From positions 1 to 6,443 of the forward strand of contig CAJVWY010000070.1 in NCBI GenBank assembly GCA_913009925.1: 6,443 nt of DNA. The letters are read 5' to 3'. The notes under the pieces were generated by a model, which saw nothing but the letters and a program-made list of their open reading frames with translations, was not told the DNA's origin and made no database searches. The DNA is from an uncultured bacterium (GTDB lineage: Bacteria; Actinomycetota; Thermoleophilia; BMS3ABIN01). The position numbers and the translations under genes are program-made. Of this stretch, positions 1 to 5,579 are shown piece by piece. Position 1 is the stretch's first letter, and each line of letters opens with the position of its first letter.

Positions 1-365
1 TGTCATTACTGCTGGAACTCTCCGACGAACTGGAGTGCACGGAGTGCGAGGTATTATGCGAGAAGATCGTCTACCCCGCCAACTGTTTCGACACCGGATG
101 TAAATACGTCTATTCCTACGACGAGGATGAAAAGACCTATTTCGGCTGCCTGTACAAGGTGTTCGCCGTCGAGGTGGACCTTGAAGGCTTTCATAAGCTG
201 GAGAAGCGCAAGGGGGGTTTCGGCGCCGTCAAGGTGGTCAGGCAGCCGCTGTCAAACTGCCGCGTCTCGGTGGAAAAGGCATATAACAAAGACCAGGAAC
301 AAGCATGCCGGCGTGCCATGGTGGAGCGTTTCTCCCAGAAAATGCCGGTCAAGCCGGGCAACTGA
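1..365 (+). CDS. Cysteine-rich protein of unknown function (5' end at or beyond window edge)
   Basis: I do not recognise this protein. The frame is open from the window edge to a TGA at 363-365 and gives 120 complete residues. Numbered from the TCA codon at base 3, it has eight cysteines (12, 15, 19, 28, 33, 49, 86, 102). The first five form C-x2-C-x3-C-x8-C-x4-C near the N-terminus, a spacing that could bind zinc or an iron-sulfur cluster; that is inference. The C-terminal half is basic and lysine/arginine-rich. There is no obvious signal peptide or membrane segment. The codon cut by the window edge reads NTG, so it could itself be the start codon (ATG, GTG or TTG); the gene may be nearly complete at about 121 residues. 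A GTG at 159 also lies in frame, but starting there would discard the cysteine cluster, so it is unlikely. The metallopeptidase gene follows 77 bases downstream on the same strand. Confidence 0.7.
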   Translation, partial: SLLLELSDELECTECEVLCEKIVYPANCFDTGCKYVYSYDEDEKTYFGCLYKVFAVEVDLEGFHKLEKRKGGFGAVKVVRQPLSNCRVSVEKAYNKDQEQACRRAMVERFSQKMPVKPGN

Positions 366-442
366 AGCGACTGCGGCGCCAGCTCCCGGGGCGTGGCCCA
401 TCCCCATTCCGGGTGCCCTGTCCTTGAGATACCGGTCCGGCC

Positions 443-802
443 ATGGAATCTGAACACTTCCAGCAACTGGTCGAGGAAGCTCTGGAAGAACTGCCGCAGC
501 AGTTTGCCGAGCGCCTGGACAATGTGGCCGTGATCGTCGCCGATCTGGCCACGCCGGCGCAACTGGTCAACGTTAACGTCCGCGACCCCCATCACTTGCT
601 GGGCCTGTATGAAGGCGTGCCGCTGACGGAGAGGCCGCGCGGCTATGCCGGCGCCCTGCCGGACCGTATCTCCATCTTCCGCGTGCCCATCGAAGAGATG
701 TCCCGCAACGACGAGGAGATCAAGAAGAACGTGCGCAATACGGTGATGCATGAGCTGGGGCATTACTTCGGTATGGATGAAGACATGCTGAGGGATATCT
801 AG
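443..802 (+). CDS. Minimal zincin-like metallopeptidase (PF06262/DUF1025 type)
   Basis: A 119-residue protein, the usual size for the small metallopeptidase-like family typified by Thermus TTHA0227. The signature is HELGHYFGMDE at residues 103-113: His103, Glu104 and His107 form the HExxH zinc motif, followed by the family's Gly and Asp/Glu positions. An acidic N-terminal helix (residues 1-25) and a central beta region ending in RISIFRVPIEE (about residues 73-83) also match the family layout. No signal peptide or membrane segment is seen, so it is probably cytoplasmic. The fold is zincin-like, but the physiological substrate of this family is not known to me and peptidase activity is assumed from the motif. 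The ATG at 443 is the only good start, because an in-frame TGA lies at 425-427. The Shine-Dalgarno match upstream is weak. Its neighbours are the cysteine-rich gene upstream and trpS downstream. Confidence 0.88.
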   Translation: MESEHFQQLVEEALEELPQQFAERLDNVAVIVADLATPAQLVNVNVRDPHHLLGLYEGVPLTERPRGYAGALPDRISIFRVPIEEMSRNDEEIKKNVRNTVMHELGHYFGMDEDMLRDI

Positions 803-804
803 GT

Positions 805-827
805 CGTCCCGGCCCGGCCGGACGTTT
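805..827 (+). terminator. GC-rich hairpin, possible weak terminator after the metallopeptidase gene
   Basis: CGTCC at 805-809 pairs with GGACG at 820-824. Three more pairs (811-813 with 817-819) can form inside if C810 is bulged. Only three T residues follow (825-827), so if this is an intrinsic terminator it is a weak one. It begins three bases after the metallopeptidase stop codon and ends before the candidate trpS promoter, which is where a transcription unit boundary would be expected. Confidence 0.35.
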
Positions 828-834
828 GCTGAGC

Positions 835-863
835 TTTAATATCCGGCTCTGCTCGGTTAGAAT
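835..863 (+). promoter_or_regulatory. Candidate trpS promoter placing the transcript start at or near the ATG (leaderless)
   Basis: TAGAAT at 858-863 is a good -10 hexamer. It ends six bases before the trpS ATG at 870, so transcription would begin at about the start codon. The matching -35 position, 835-840 with a 17-base spacer, reads TTTAAT, which matches TTGACA at only three of six positions. There is no Shine-Dalgarno sequence in the bases before the ATG, which fits a leaderless message. Leaderless genes with a TANNNT box just ahead of the start are common in Actinomycetota and Deinococcota. The alternative is that TTTAAT is itself a -10 box giving a leader of about 20 bases, but that message would lack a ribosome binding site. 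Confidence 0.42.
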
Positions 864-869
864 CCACCC

Positions 870-1871
870 ATGCCACAGAAACAGCCCGCTTCCCCCGAAA
901 GAGTCTTCTCCGGAATGCGGCCCACGGGCCGGCTGCACCTGGGCCACCTGCTGGGCGCCCTTCCCAACTGGGTCCGGTTGCAGGACCGATATCAGTGCTT
1001 CTATTGCGTAGCCGACCTGCACGCCCTGACCACCCGCTTCGACAGCGTGGAGAGCATGAAGCGTGACGGCATCGAGATGGTCGCCGACTGGATAGCGGCC
1101 GGTATCGACCCGGAACGCAGCGTGGTATTCCGCCAGTCAGAGGTGAAGGAGCACAGCGAGCTGGCCCTGCTGCTGGGCATGCTGGTGCCGGTCTCCTGGC
1201 TCACGCGTGTCCCCTCCTACAAAGAGATGGTGGGTGAGCTGGGGGAGCGTATAGCTACATTGGGCTTCCTGGGCTATCCGGTGCTGCAGACCGCGGACAT
1301 CATCCTGTATAAGGCCTCGCGGGTCCCGGTGGGCGAGGACCAGCTATCCCATCTGGAGCTGGCGCGAGAGATCACGCGGCGCTTCAACAGCCTGTACGGT
1401 GAAGTATTCCCGGAGCCCAAGGCCATCCTCACCAAGACACCGCGCCTGGTAGGCCTGGACGGCCGCAAGATGAGCAAGTCCTACGGCAACACCATCGACA
1501 TGGCCGAGGAGCCCGAGGTGGTGCGCAAGAAAGTGATGAGCATGTTCACCGACCCGGCGAGGAAACGGCTGAAAGACGCGGGGCATCCGGACAAGTGCAA
1601 TGTTTTTTCCTACCACAGGTTCTTTGACACTCCGCAGGAGGAGCTGGACGAGATCAGCCTCGGCTGCCGCCAGGCGGACATCGGCTGCACCGAGTGCAAG
1701 CAGCGCCTGGCTGCGCGTATCCTGGCCAGGCTCGATCCCATCCGGGAGAGGCGCCGGGAGCTTCTGCAGGAGCCGGGCCTCATTGAGGACATACTGGAAG
1801 GTGGACGCGGGAAAGCGCAGGAGGTGGCTACCAGGGTACTGGGAGAGGCATGCGAGGCGATTGGGATCTAG
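870..1871 (+). CDS. trpS: Tryptophanyl-tRNA synthetase
   Basis: A class I aminoacyl-tRNA synthetase that activates tryptophan with ATP and charges tRNA(Trp) in the cytoplasm. It has 333 residues, normal for bacterial TrpS. Visible landmarks are SGMRPTGRLHLGHLLGAL near the N-terminus (residues 14-31) with the HIGH-class signature HLGH at 23-26, the YPVLQTADIILYKA and VPVGEDQLSHLEL tryptophan/ATP-site blocks in the middle, and the KMSKS loop exactly conserved at 200-204. A cysteine group, C266-x6-C273-x2-C276, matches the CR...GC..CK segment seen in many bacterial TrpS proteins. The start is ATG at 870. No Shine-Dalgarno sequence precedes it, but a -10-like box sits six bases upstream, suggesting leaderless expression. 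It is the first gene of the apparent six-gene operon, and its last 22 bases overlap scpA. No T-box or trp leader fits in the 67-base upstream gap. Confidence 0.97.
   Translation: MPQKQPASPERVFSGMRPTGRLHLGHLLGALPNWVRLQDRYQCFYCVADLHALTTRFDSVESMKRDGIEMVADWIAAGIDPERSVVFRQSEVKEHSELALLLGMLVPVSWLTRVPSYKEMVGELGERIATLGFLGYPVLQTADIILYKASRVPVGEDQLSHLELAREITRRFNSLYGEVFPEPKAILTKTPRLVGLDGRKMSKSYGNTIDMAEEPEVVRKKVMSMFTDPARKRLKDAGHPDKCNVFSYHRFFDTPQEELDEISLGCRQADIGCTECKQRLAARILARLDPIRERRRELLQEPGLIEDILEGGRGKAQEVATRVLGEACEAIGI
1841..1845 (+). promoter_or_regulatory. scpA ribosome binding site inside the end of trpS
   Basis: GGGAG lies four bases before the scpA ATG at 1850, within the purine-rich stretch 1841-1848. 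It is entirely inside the trpS reading frame, so ribosomes finishing trpS pass over it. This supports ATG 1850 as the scpA start and suggests translational coupling. Confidence 0.5.
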
Positions 1872-2602
1872 AAAAACTTGACCTGGACATCGAGGTGTTC
1901 CAGGGGCCGTTCGACCTGCTGCTGTCGCTGATCCTCCGGGAGGAAGTCAGCATCTTCGAGGTGCCGCTGGCCGAGATTGTCATCTGCTACCTGGAACGGC
2001 TGGAGGAGAAGGACGAGCTGGATCTGGACGCGGTGAGCGAGTTCCTGATCCTCATGAGCGCCCTGATGGAGATCAAGTCGGCCAGGCTGCTCCCCAGGCC
2101 GGAGCAGATGGATCTGGAAGAGCTCACCCCCGAAGAGGCGCGCGACGAGCTCCTGCTCAGGCTCATCACCTACCGGCAGTTCAAGCAGGCGGCCGGCTGG
2201 CTGCACCAGCGTTACGCGGTCACCCGCAACTGGCACTTCCGCGCTGCGCCGCTGCCCCGTGTGGCCCGCAGGGTGGAGCGGGAGGTCCCCCGTAAACATG
2301 ATCCGTCACGGCTGATGGAGGCGCTGGCGGGGCTGCTGGCCGGTCCGCCGGAGATCAGGACGGACCACATGGTACGCATAACCGTCAGCATCTGGGAGCA
2401 GATGAAGGAGATCAGGGCGGCGCTCAGGGACGGGCGGCAGGTATCGTTCGATGACATCGCCGGCGAAGCCGACCGCATGACGCAGGCGGTGACCTTCTTC
2501 GCCCTGCTGGAGATGTACAATACCGGTGAGCTGGAGATCGAACAGGAAAAGCTCTTCGGCCGCATCCTGATACACGAGGCCGGGAAGAAAAAGATCGCCT
2601 GA
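1850..2602 (+). CDS. scpA: Segregation and condensation protein A (kleisin of the SMC complex)
   Basis: ScpA is the kleisin subunit that, with ScpB, bridges the SMC dimer in the bacterial condensin complex for chromosome condensation and segregation. The protein has 250 residues, typical of the family. The N-terminal domain carries the hallmark FQGPFDLLLSLI (residues 17-28), followed by the acidic helical segment that contacts the SMC neck. The middle is variable and basic (about residues 115-155). The C-terminal winged helix ends in VTFFALLEMYNTGELEIEQ and binds the SMC head in known homologues. ATG 1850 is chosen because it has a purine-rich Shine-Dalgarno sequence and leaves a normal N-terminal extension of 16 residues before the conserved motif; no other ATG lies before the motif. 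It overlaps trpS by 22 bases in a different frame and is 22 bases from scpB. The smc gene is not in the window. Confidence 0.96.
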   Translation: MRGDWDLEKLDLDIEVFQGPFDLLLSLILREEVSIFEVPLAEIVICYLERLEEKDELDLDAVSEFLILMSALMEIKSARLLPRPEQMDLEELTPEEARDELLLRLITYRQFKQAAGWLHQRYAVTRNWHFRAAPLPRVARRVEREVPRKHDPSRLMEALAGLLAGPPEIRTDHMVRITVSIWEQMKEIRAALRDGRQVSFDDIAGEADRMTQAVTFFALLEMYNTGELEIEQEKLFGRILIHEAGKKKIA

Positions 2603-2613
2603 GGGCGGCCGAT

Positions 2614-2618
2614 GGAGG
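2614..2618 (+). promoter_or_regulatory. scpB ribosome binding site that decides the start
   Basis: GGAGG lies six bases before ATG 2625, an ideal spacing. The in-frame TTG at 2619 touches this site directly and cannot be the start. Later in-frame ATGs at 2655 and 2682 have no comparable site. Confidence 0.75.
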
Positions 2619-2624
2619 TTGCTA

Positions 2625-3257
2625 ATGGAAGATAAAGCTCCCGAAGGATCTGCGATGAACCCGCCGGCGGGTGAGGCCGGGATGGTCAACGATCCCCTGG
2701 TGCGTGATATCGAAGCGGTGCTGTTCATCTCCTCGGAGCCGGTGAGCCTGGAGGTGCTGGCCGAGGTGACCGGCAGCGATGGGGAAGAGCTGTCCCGGGC
2801 GGTGGAAACGGTGAGGGAAGTATATGCGGACCCGGCCCGCGGCATCGTGTTCGCCGAGCTGGCGGGAGGCTATACCTTCCGCACCGCCGACGGGGCCCAG
2901 GCGGCCGTCGAGCGGTTCTGCCAGCGGCCGGTGGACTATTCGCTTTCAGCGGCGGCGATGGAAACCCTGGCTATCGTGGCTTACCTGCAGCCGGTCACCC
3001 GGCCGGAGATAGCCCGCATCCGCGGCATCAGCGCCGATACGGTGGTAAATACCCTCCTGGACAAAGGCCTGCTGACGGAGTCGGGGCGTATCGGTCAGGG
3101 CGGTGCTATCCAGTACCGCACCTCGGCGGTGTTCGAGAAGCTTTTCGGCCTGCCCGGGTTGTCGGCTCTGCCGCCGCTGGAAGGTTTCCAGGCCACACCG
3201 GAGGACGTGGCCGAACTCAGGGAGAAGCTGTTGCAGGCCGCCGATGCCCGGCAGTGA
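2625..3257 (+). CDS. scpB: Segregation and condensation protein B
   Basis: ScpB forms a dimer that binds the ScpA kleisin and stabilises the SMC-ScpAB condensin complex. The 210-residue product contains two winged-helix domains. The first begins at about residue 24 with the typical DIEAVLFISSEPVSLEVLAE block. The second begins at about residue 106 with SLSAAAMETLAIVAYLQPVT, then RPEIARIRG and the DKGLL..SGR..Q.G....YRTS signature. It ends with a short conserved F..LFGL..L..LPPL segment and a charged helix. The first 23 residues are a proline- and glutamate-rich extension without family similarity that I can see, probably disordered. ATG 2625 is favoured by its GGAGG site; ATG 2682 would start close to the conserved domain and remains possible. 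The stop is doubled (TGA then TAA, 3255-3260). It is the third gene of the operon. Confidence 0.95.
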   Translation: MEDKAPEGSAMNPPAGEAGMVNDPLVRDIEAVLFISSEPVSLEVLAEVTGSDGEELSRAVETVREVYADPARGIVFAELAGGYTFRTADGAQAAVERFCQRPVDYSLSAAAMETLAIVAYLQPVTRPEIARIRGISADTVVNTLLDKGLLTESGRIGQGGAIQYRTSAVFEKLFGLPGLSALPPLEGFQATPEDVAELREKLLQAADARQ

Positions 3258-3269
3258 TAAATATGATCG

Positions 3270-3288
3270 CCCCGGCTTGCCACCGGGG
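3270..3288 (+). other. Perfect GC hairpin in the scpB-rluB gap
   Basis: CCCCGG at 3270-3275 is perfectly complementary to CCGGGG at 3283-3288, leaving a seven-base loop. It starts 13 bases after the scpB stop codon. No T-tract follows, so it is not a classical terminator. Possible roles are RNA stability, processing or partial attenuation between scpB and rluB; the sequence alone does not decide. Confidence 0.45.
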
Positions 3289-3320
3289 ACGACAGGGCGG
3301 CAACCACCGGCGGCGACAGG
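3280..3320 (+). repeat. 17-base imperfect direct repeat, two copies 24 bases apart
   Basis: CCACCGGGGACGACAGG at 3280-3296 and CCACCGGCGGCGACAGG at 3304-3320 match at 15 of 17 positions. They occupy half of the 80-base gap between scpB and rluB. The 24-base spacing is not far from two helical turns, which would be compatible with a protein binding site, but a local duplication explains it equally well. The right arm of the neighbouring hairpin lies inside the first copy. Confidence 0.5.
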
Positions 3321-3337
3321 CGTGAGGGGAGACCAGG

Positions 3338-4078
3338 ATGGGCTCCCGGGGTGAGCGCCTGCAGAAGTACATGGCGCGCGCCGGCGTCGCTTCCCGGCGC
3401 AAGTGCGAGGAGCTGATACTCGCCGGCAGGGTGACAGTGAACGGCCAGACCGTGAAGGAACTGGGGGTGCGTATCCATTCGGGCGATATCGTGGTCTGCG
3501 ACGGCCGCACGGTGACGCCGGAACCGCTGGAGTATTACCTGGTGAACAAACCCGCCGGGGTCATCAGCGCCGTCTCGGATGGGCGCGGCCGGCCGACGGT
3601 CACCGGTCTGGTGCCCTCACGGCAGCGCCTGTTCCCCATAGGCCGCCTGGACCGTGACACGACTGGCCTGCTGATTCTCACCAACGACGGGCGTCTGGCC
3701 CATCAGCTGATGCATCCTCGCTTCGAGGTTGATAAAGTATACCGGGTCGAAGTAAAAGGCAAGGTTACCGCCGCTGATCTGAAACGGCTGCGAACCGGCA
3801 TCCGGCTCGACGACGGGGTGACGACGCCGGCGGCGGCGCGGCTGGTCTCGGCCGGAGACGCCGGCTCCATCATAGAACTGACCATCCATGAGGGCCGCAA
3901 GCGGCAGGTGCGCCGGATGATGGAAGCGCTGGGTCACCCGGTGACCAGGTTGCACCGGTGCCGCTATGCCACGCTCACCGATACCGGCTTACGGGTAGGG
4001 GACTATCGCGCCCTTGATCGTGACGAGGTAGCGGAGCTGGAAAAAATATCAGGGAAGGAAGAAAATGAAGGAGGATGA
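3338..4078 (+). CDS. rluB: 23S rRNA pseudouridine synthase of the RluB/RsuA family
   Basis: This enzyme isomerises a uridine to pseudouridine in rRNA. In the RluB group the target is in the peptidyl transferase region of 23S rRNA (U2605 in E. coli numbering); RluB rather than RsuA is inferred from length and the scpAB neighbourhood. The 246-residue protein has an N-terminal S4 RNA-binding domain (about residues 6-65, with RLQKYMARAGVASRRKCEELI and GRVTVNG), then the catalytic domain with GRLDRDTTGLLILTNDG, where Asp105 is the catalytic aspartate. The typical YLVNKPAGV strand, VDKVYRVEVKG block and EGRKRQVRRMMEALGHPV helix are all present. A short acidic tail ends the protein. ATG 3338 has a GGGGAG site six bases upstream. 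The last 14 bases overlap aroH. scpA-scpB-rluB is a conserved arrangement in Gram-positive bacteria. Confidence 0.94.
   Translation: MGSRGERLQKYMARAGVASRRKCEELILAGRVTVNGQTVKELGVRIHSGDIVVCDGRTVTPEPLEYYLVNKPAGVISAVSDGRGRPTVTGLVPSRQRLFPIGRLDRDTTGLLILTNDGRLAHQLMHPRFEVDKVYRVEVKGKVTAADLKRLRTGIRLDDGVTTPAAARLVSAGDAGSIIELTIHEGRKRQVRRMMEALGHPVTRLHRCRYATLTDTGLRVGDYRALDRDEVAELEKISGKEENEGG
4052..4059 (+). promoter_or_regulatory. aroH ribosome binding site inside the end of rluB
   Basis: GGGAAGGA ends five bases before ATG 4065 and lies within the rluB coding sequence. It supports the overlapping start of aroH and translational coupling to rluB. Confidence 0.6.
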
Positions 4079-4442
4079 CCGGCGACTGGTGGCCATACGC
4101 GGTGCGACCACCGTGGAGGAAGACACCAGCGAGCAGATACAGGAACGCACAGCGGAGTTGCTGCAGGAGATAATGTCGCGGAACGAACTGGCCGCGGAGG
4201 ATATCGTCAGCATAATCTTTACGGCCACCGCGGACCTCTGCTCGGATTTTCCAGCGGTGGCGGCGCGTAATCTGGGGCTGTCACAGACCCCGCTGCTCTG
4301 TTCACAGGAGATCGCCGTCGAGGGGAGTATCGGCAACTGTATCAGAGTACTGATGCACACCTACAGCAGCCGCGGGCGGGGAGAGATAAGGCACCCCTAC
4401 CTTCACGAAGCCCGGCAGTTGAGGACCGACCTGCCGGAATAA
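4065..4442 (+). CDS. aroH: Chorismate mutase, monofunctional AroH class
   Basis: It converts chorismate to prephenate, the branch point toward phenylalanine and tyrosine. The 125-residue protein matches the trimeric Bacillus subtilis AroH fold (about 127 residues) along its whole length, not the helical AroQ type. Aligned by eye with the Bacillus enzyme, active-site positions are kept: Arg12 (Arg7), Phe62 (Phe57), Arg68 (Arg63), Cys79 (Cys75), Glu82 (Glu78), Arg94 (Arg90, the transition-state cation), Tyr112 (Tyr108) and Arg120 (Arg116). The position of Bacillus Lys60 is Val65 here. Recognisable blocks are IRGATTVEEDT, CSQEIAVEG, CIRVLMHTY and IRHPYL. Translation starts at ATG 4065, 14 bases inside rluB, from a GGGAAGGA site. 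hisC follows after 45 bases. Adjacency to a HisC-type aminotransferase supports an aromatic amino acid role. Confidence 0.95.
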   Translation: MKEDDRRLVAIRGATTVEEDTSEQIQERTAELLQEIMSRNELAAEDIVSIIFTATADLCSDFPAVAARNLGLSQTPLLCSQEIAVEGSIGNCIRVLMHTYSSRGRGEIRHPYLHEARQLRTDLPE

Positions 4443-4487
4443 CGGTTTCATGGGCGGGTAAAACAGCAACAGGGCGGGAGCTCCGGG

Positions 4488-5579
4488 ATGCGATTCCTTT
4501 CACAACTCAAGGATATAGAGGCCTACGTGGCCGGCACGCCCATCCGGGTGGTGCTGGAACGGTACGGCCTGGAGCAGGCGGTCAAGTTGGCCTCCAACGA
4601 GTCGCCCCTGCCGCCGTTCCCCGAGGTACGGCCGGTCATAGAGGAAAGGTTCCAGGACCTCAACCGCTATCCCGACTCTGAATGCCGGGAGCTGCGCGCG
4701 GCTCTGGCCGCGCGCTACCAGGTGGGCCCGGAGGCGGTGACTGTGGGCAACGGATCCTGCGAGCTGCTGTTCTGGGTCAGCATGATATTGCTGGAACCGG
4801 GCGTGGAAGCGGTCCTCGCCGACCCCACCTTCCTGGTTTATGAGAAAGTGATCTCGGGGCGCGGGGCCACTCCGGTCAAGGTGCCGCTCAGGGACTTCAG
4901 GAACGACCTGCCGGCGATGGCGGCGGCGGTCAACGAACGGACCAGGATCGTCTTTCTCACCAATCCCCACAACCCCACGGGAGCTTATCTGCCGGCGGAG
5001 GAGATCCAGGGATTCGCTGACGGTCTCCCGGAGGACTGCCTGCTGGTGCTGGACGAGGCCTACAATGAATATGTGGAGGAGGATGACTCCCAGGAAGGCA
5101 TGGCTCTGGCCCGCGCGCGCGGCAACGTAATGGTGCTGCGCACCTTCTCCAAGATTTACGGACTCTGCGGCCTCAGGGTGGGTTACGGCATCTGCCCGCC
5201 ACCGGTGCGCCAGGCCATCGACAAGGTGCGGCAGCCCTTCAATGTGAACACCCTGGCCCAGGCGGCGGCGCTCAAGGCGCTGAGCCTGGAGGACAGGCTC
5301 GAAGAGAGGCGCGACCTGAACCGGCGGGGCCGCCGGCAGCTTTACAGCGGCCTGGAACGGCTGAACCTGGAATATGTCGAGACCCAGAGCAACTTCATGC
5401 TGGTGGATGTGCGGGGGCTGGCGGTGCCGGCAGACGCTGTGCCCGAGGAGCTGATGAAGCGTGGCGTTATCGTCAGGCCGGGACGGTCGCTGTCCTGCCC
5501 CGGTTACGTGAGGGTCAGCGTCGGCACGCCGGAAGAGAACGACCTGTTCCTGGAGAGGCTGGCCGGACTTAACAGCTAG
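4488..5579 (+). CDS. hisC: Histidinol-phosphate / aromatic amino acid aminotransferase (PLP, fold type I)
   Basis: A class I/II pyridoxal-phosphate aminotransferase of the HisC type, 363 residues, normal length. It interconverts histidinol phosphate and imidazole acetol phosphate with glutamate/2-oxoglutarate; many homologues also transaminate phenylpyruvate, 4-hydroxyphenylpyruvate or prephenate. Visible landmarks are KLASNESPLPP near the N-terminus (about residues 33-43), LNRYPD, NGSCELL at the cofactor phosphate site, NPHNPTG at 159-165, the PLP-ring aspartate in DEAYNEY (Asp189, Tyr192), the Schiff-base lysine Lys222 in TFSKIYGLCGLRVGYG, and the substrate carboxylate arginine Arg342 in YVRVSVGT. 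ATG 4488 has GGGAG seven bases upstream. It is the last gene of the plus-strand operon, next to chorismate mutase and with no other his gene in view, so an aromatic role is plausible. Its stop codon overlaps the convergent gene's stop. Confidence 0.92.
   Translation: MRFLSQLKDIEAYVAGTPIRVVLERYGLEQAVKLASNESPLPPFPEVRPVIEERFQDLNRYPDSECRELRAALAARYQVGPEAVTVGNGSCELLFWVSMILLEPGVEAVLADPTFLVYEKVISGRGATPVKVPLRDFRNDLPAMAAAVNERTRIVFLTNPHNPTGAYLPAEEIQGFADGLPEDCLLVLDEAYNEYVEEDDSQEGMALARARGNVMVLRTFSKIYGLCGLRVGYGICPPPVRQAIDKVRQPFNVNTLAQAAALKALSLEDRLEERRDLNRRGRRQLYSGLERLNLEYVETQSNFMLVDVRGLAVPADAVPEELMKRGVIVRPGRSLSCPGYVRVSVGTPEENDLFLERLAGLNS

Noticed and set aside
366..442. Promoter or terminator between the cysteine-rich gene and the metallopeptidase gene
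   Set aside because: Only weak GGGC/GCCC pairings and an isolated TTGAGA were found, with no matching -10 box or T-tract.
127..453. Plus-strand frame of 108 codons overlapping the cysteine-rich gene and running past its stop
   Set aside because: Arg/Ser/Pro-rich composition typical of an out-of-frame translation, with no domain and no ribosome site. The competing frame gives a coherent protein.
191..763. Open minus-strand frame of 190 codons opposite the cysteine-rich and metallopeptidase genes
   Set aside because: It runs antisense to a gene with a clear HExxH motif, has no recognisable domain, and is explained by the scarcity of stop codons in GC-rich DNA.
803..869. T-box riboswitch or trp leader peptide upstream of trpS
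   Set aside because: The gap is only 67 bases, there is no T-box consensus or Trp-codon leader, and the promoter candidate sits immediately before the ATG.
2619..2624. TTG at 2619 as the scpB start
   Set aside because: It abuts the GGAGG site with no spacer, whereas ATG 2625 has ideal spacing.
1868..2845. Two long minus-strand frames (1868-2299 and 2306-2845) opposite scpA and scpB
   Set aside because: They lie opposite well-conserved family members and show low-complexity shadow composition.
4452..4478. Two GGGCGGG copies 20 bases apart before hisC
   Set aside because: Seven-base G/C repeats are expected by chance here, and the second copy is simply part of the hisC ribosome binding site.
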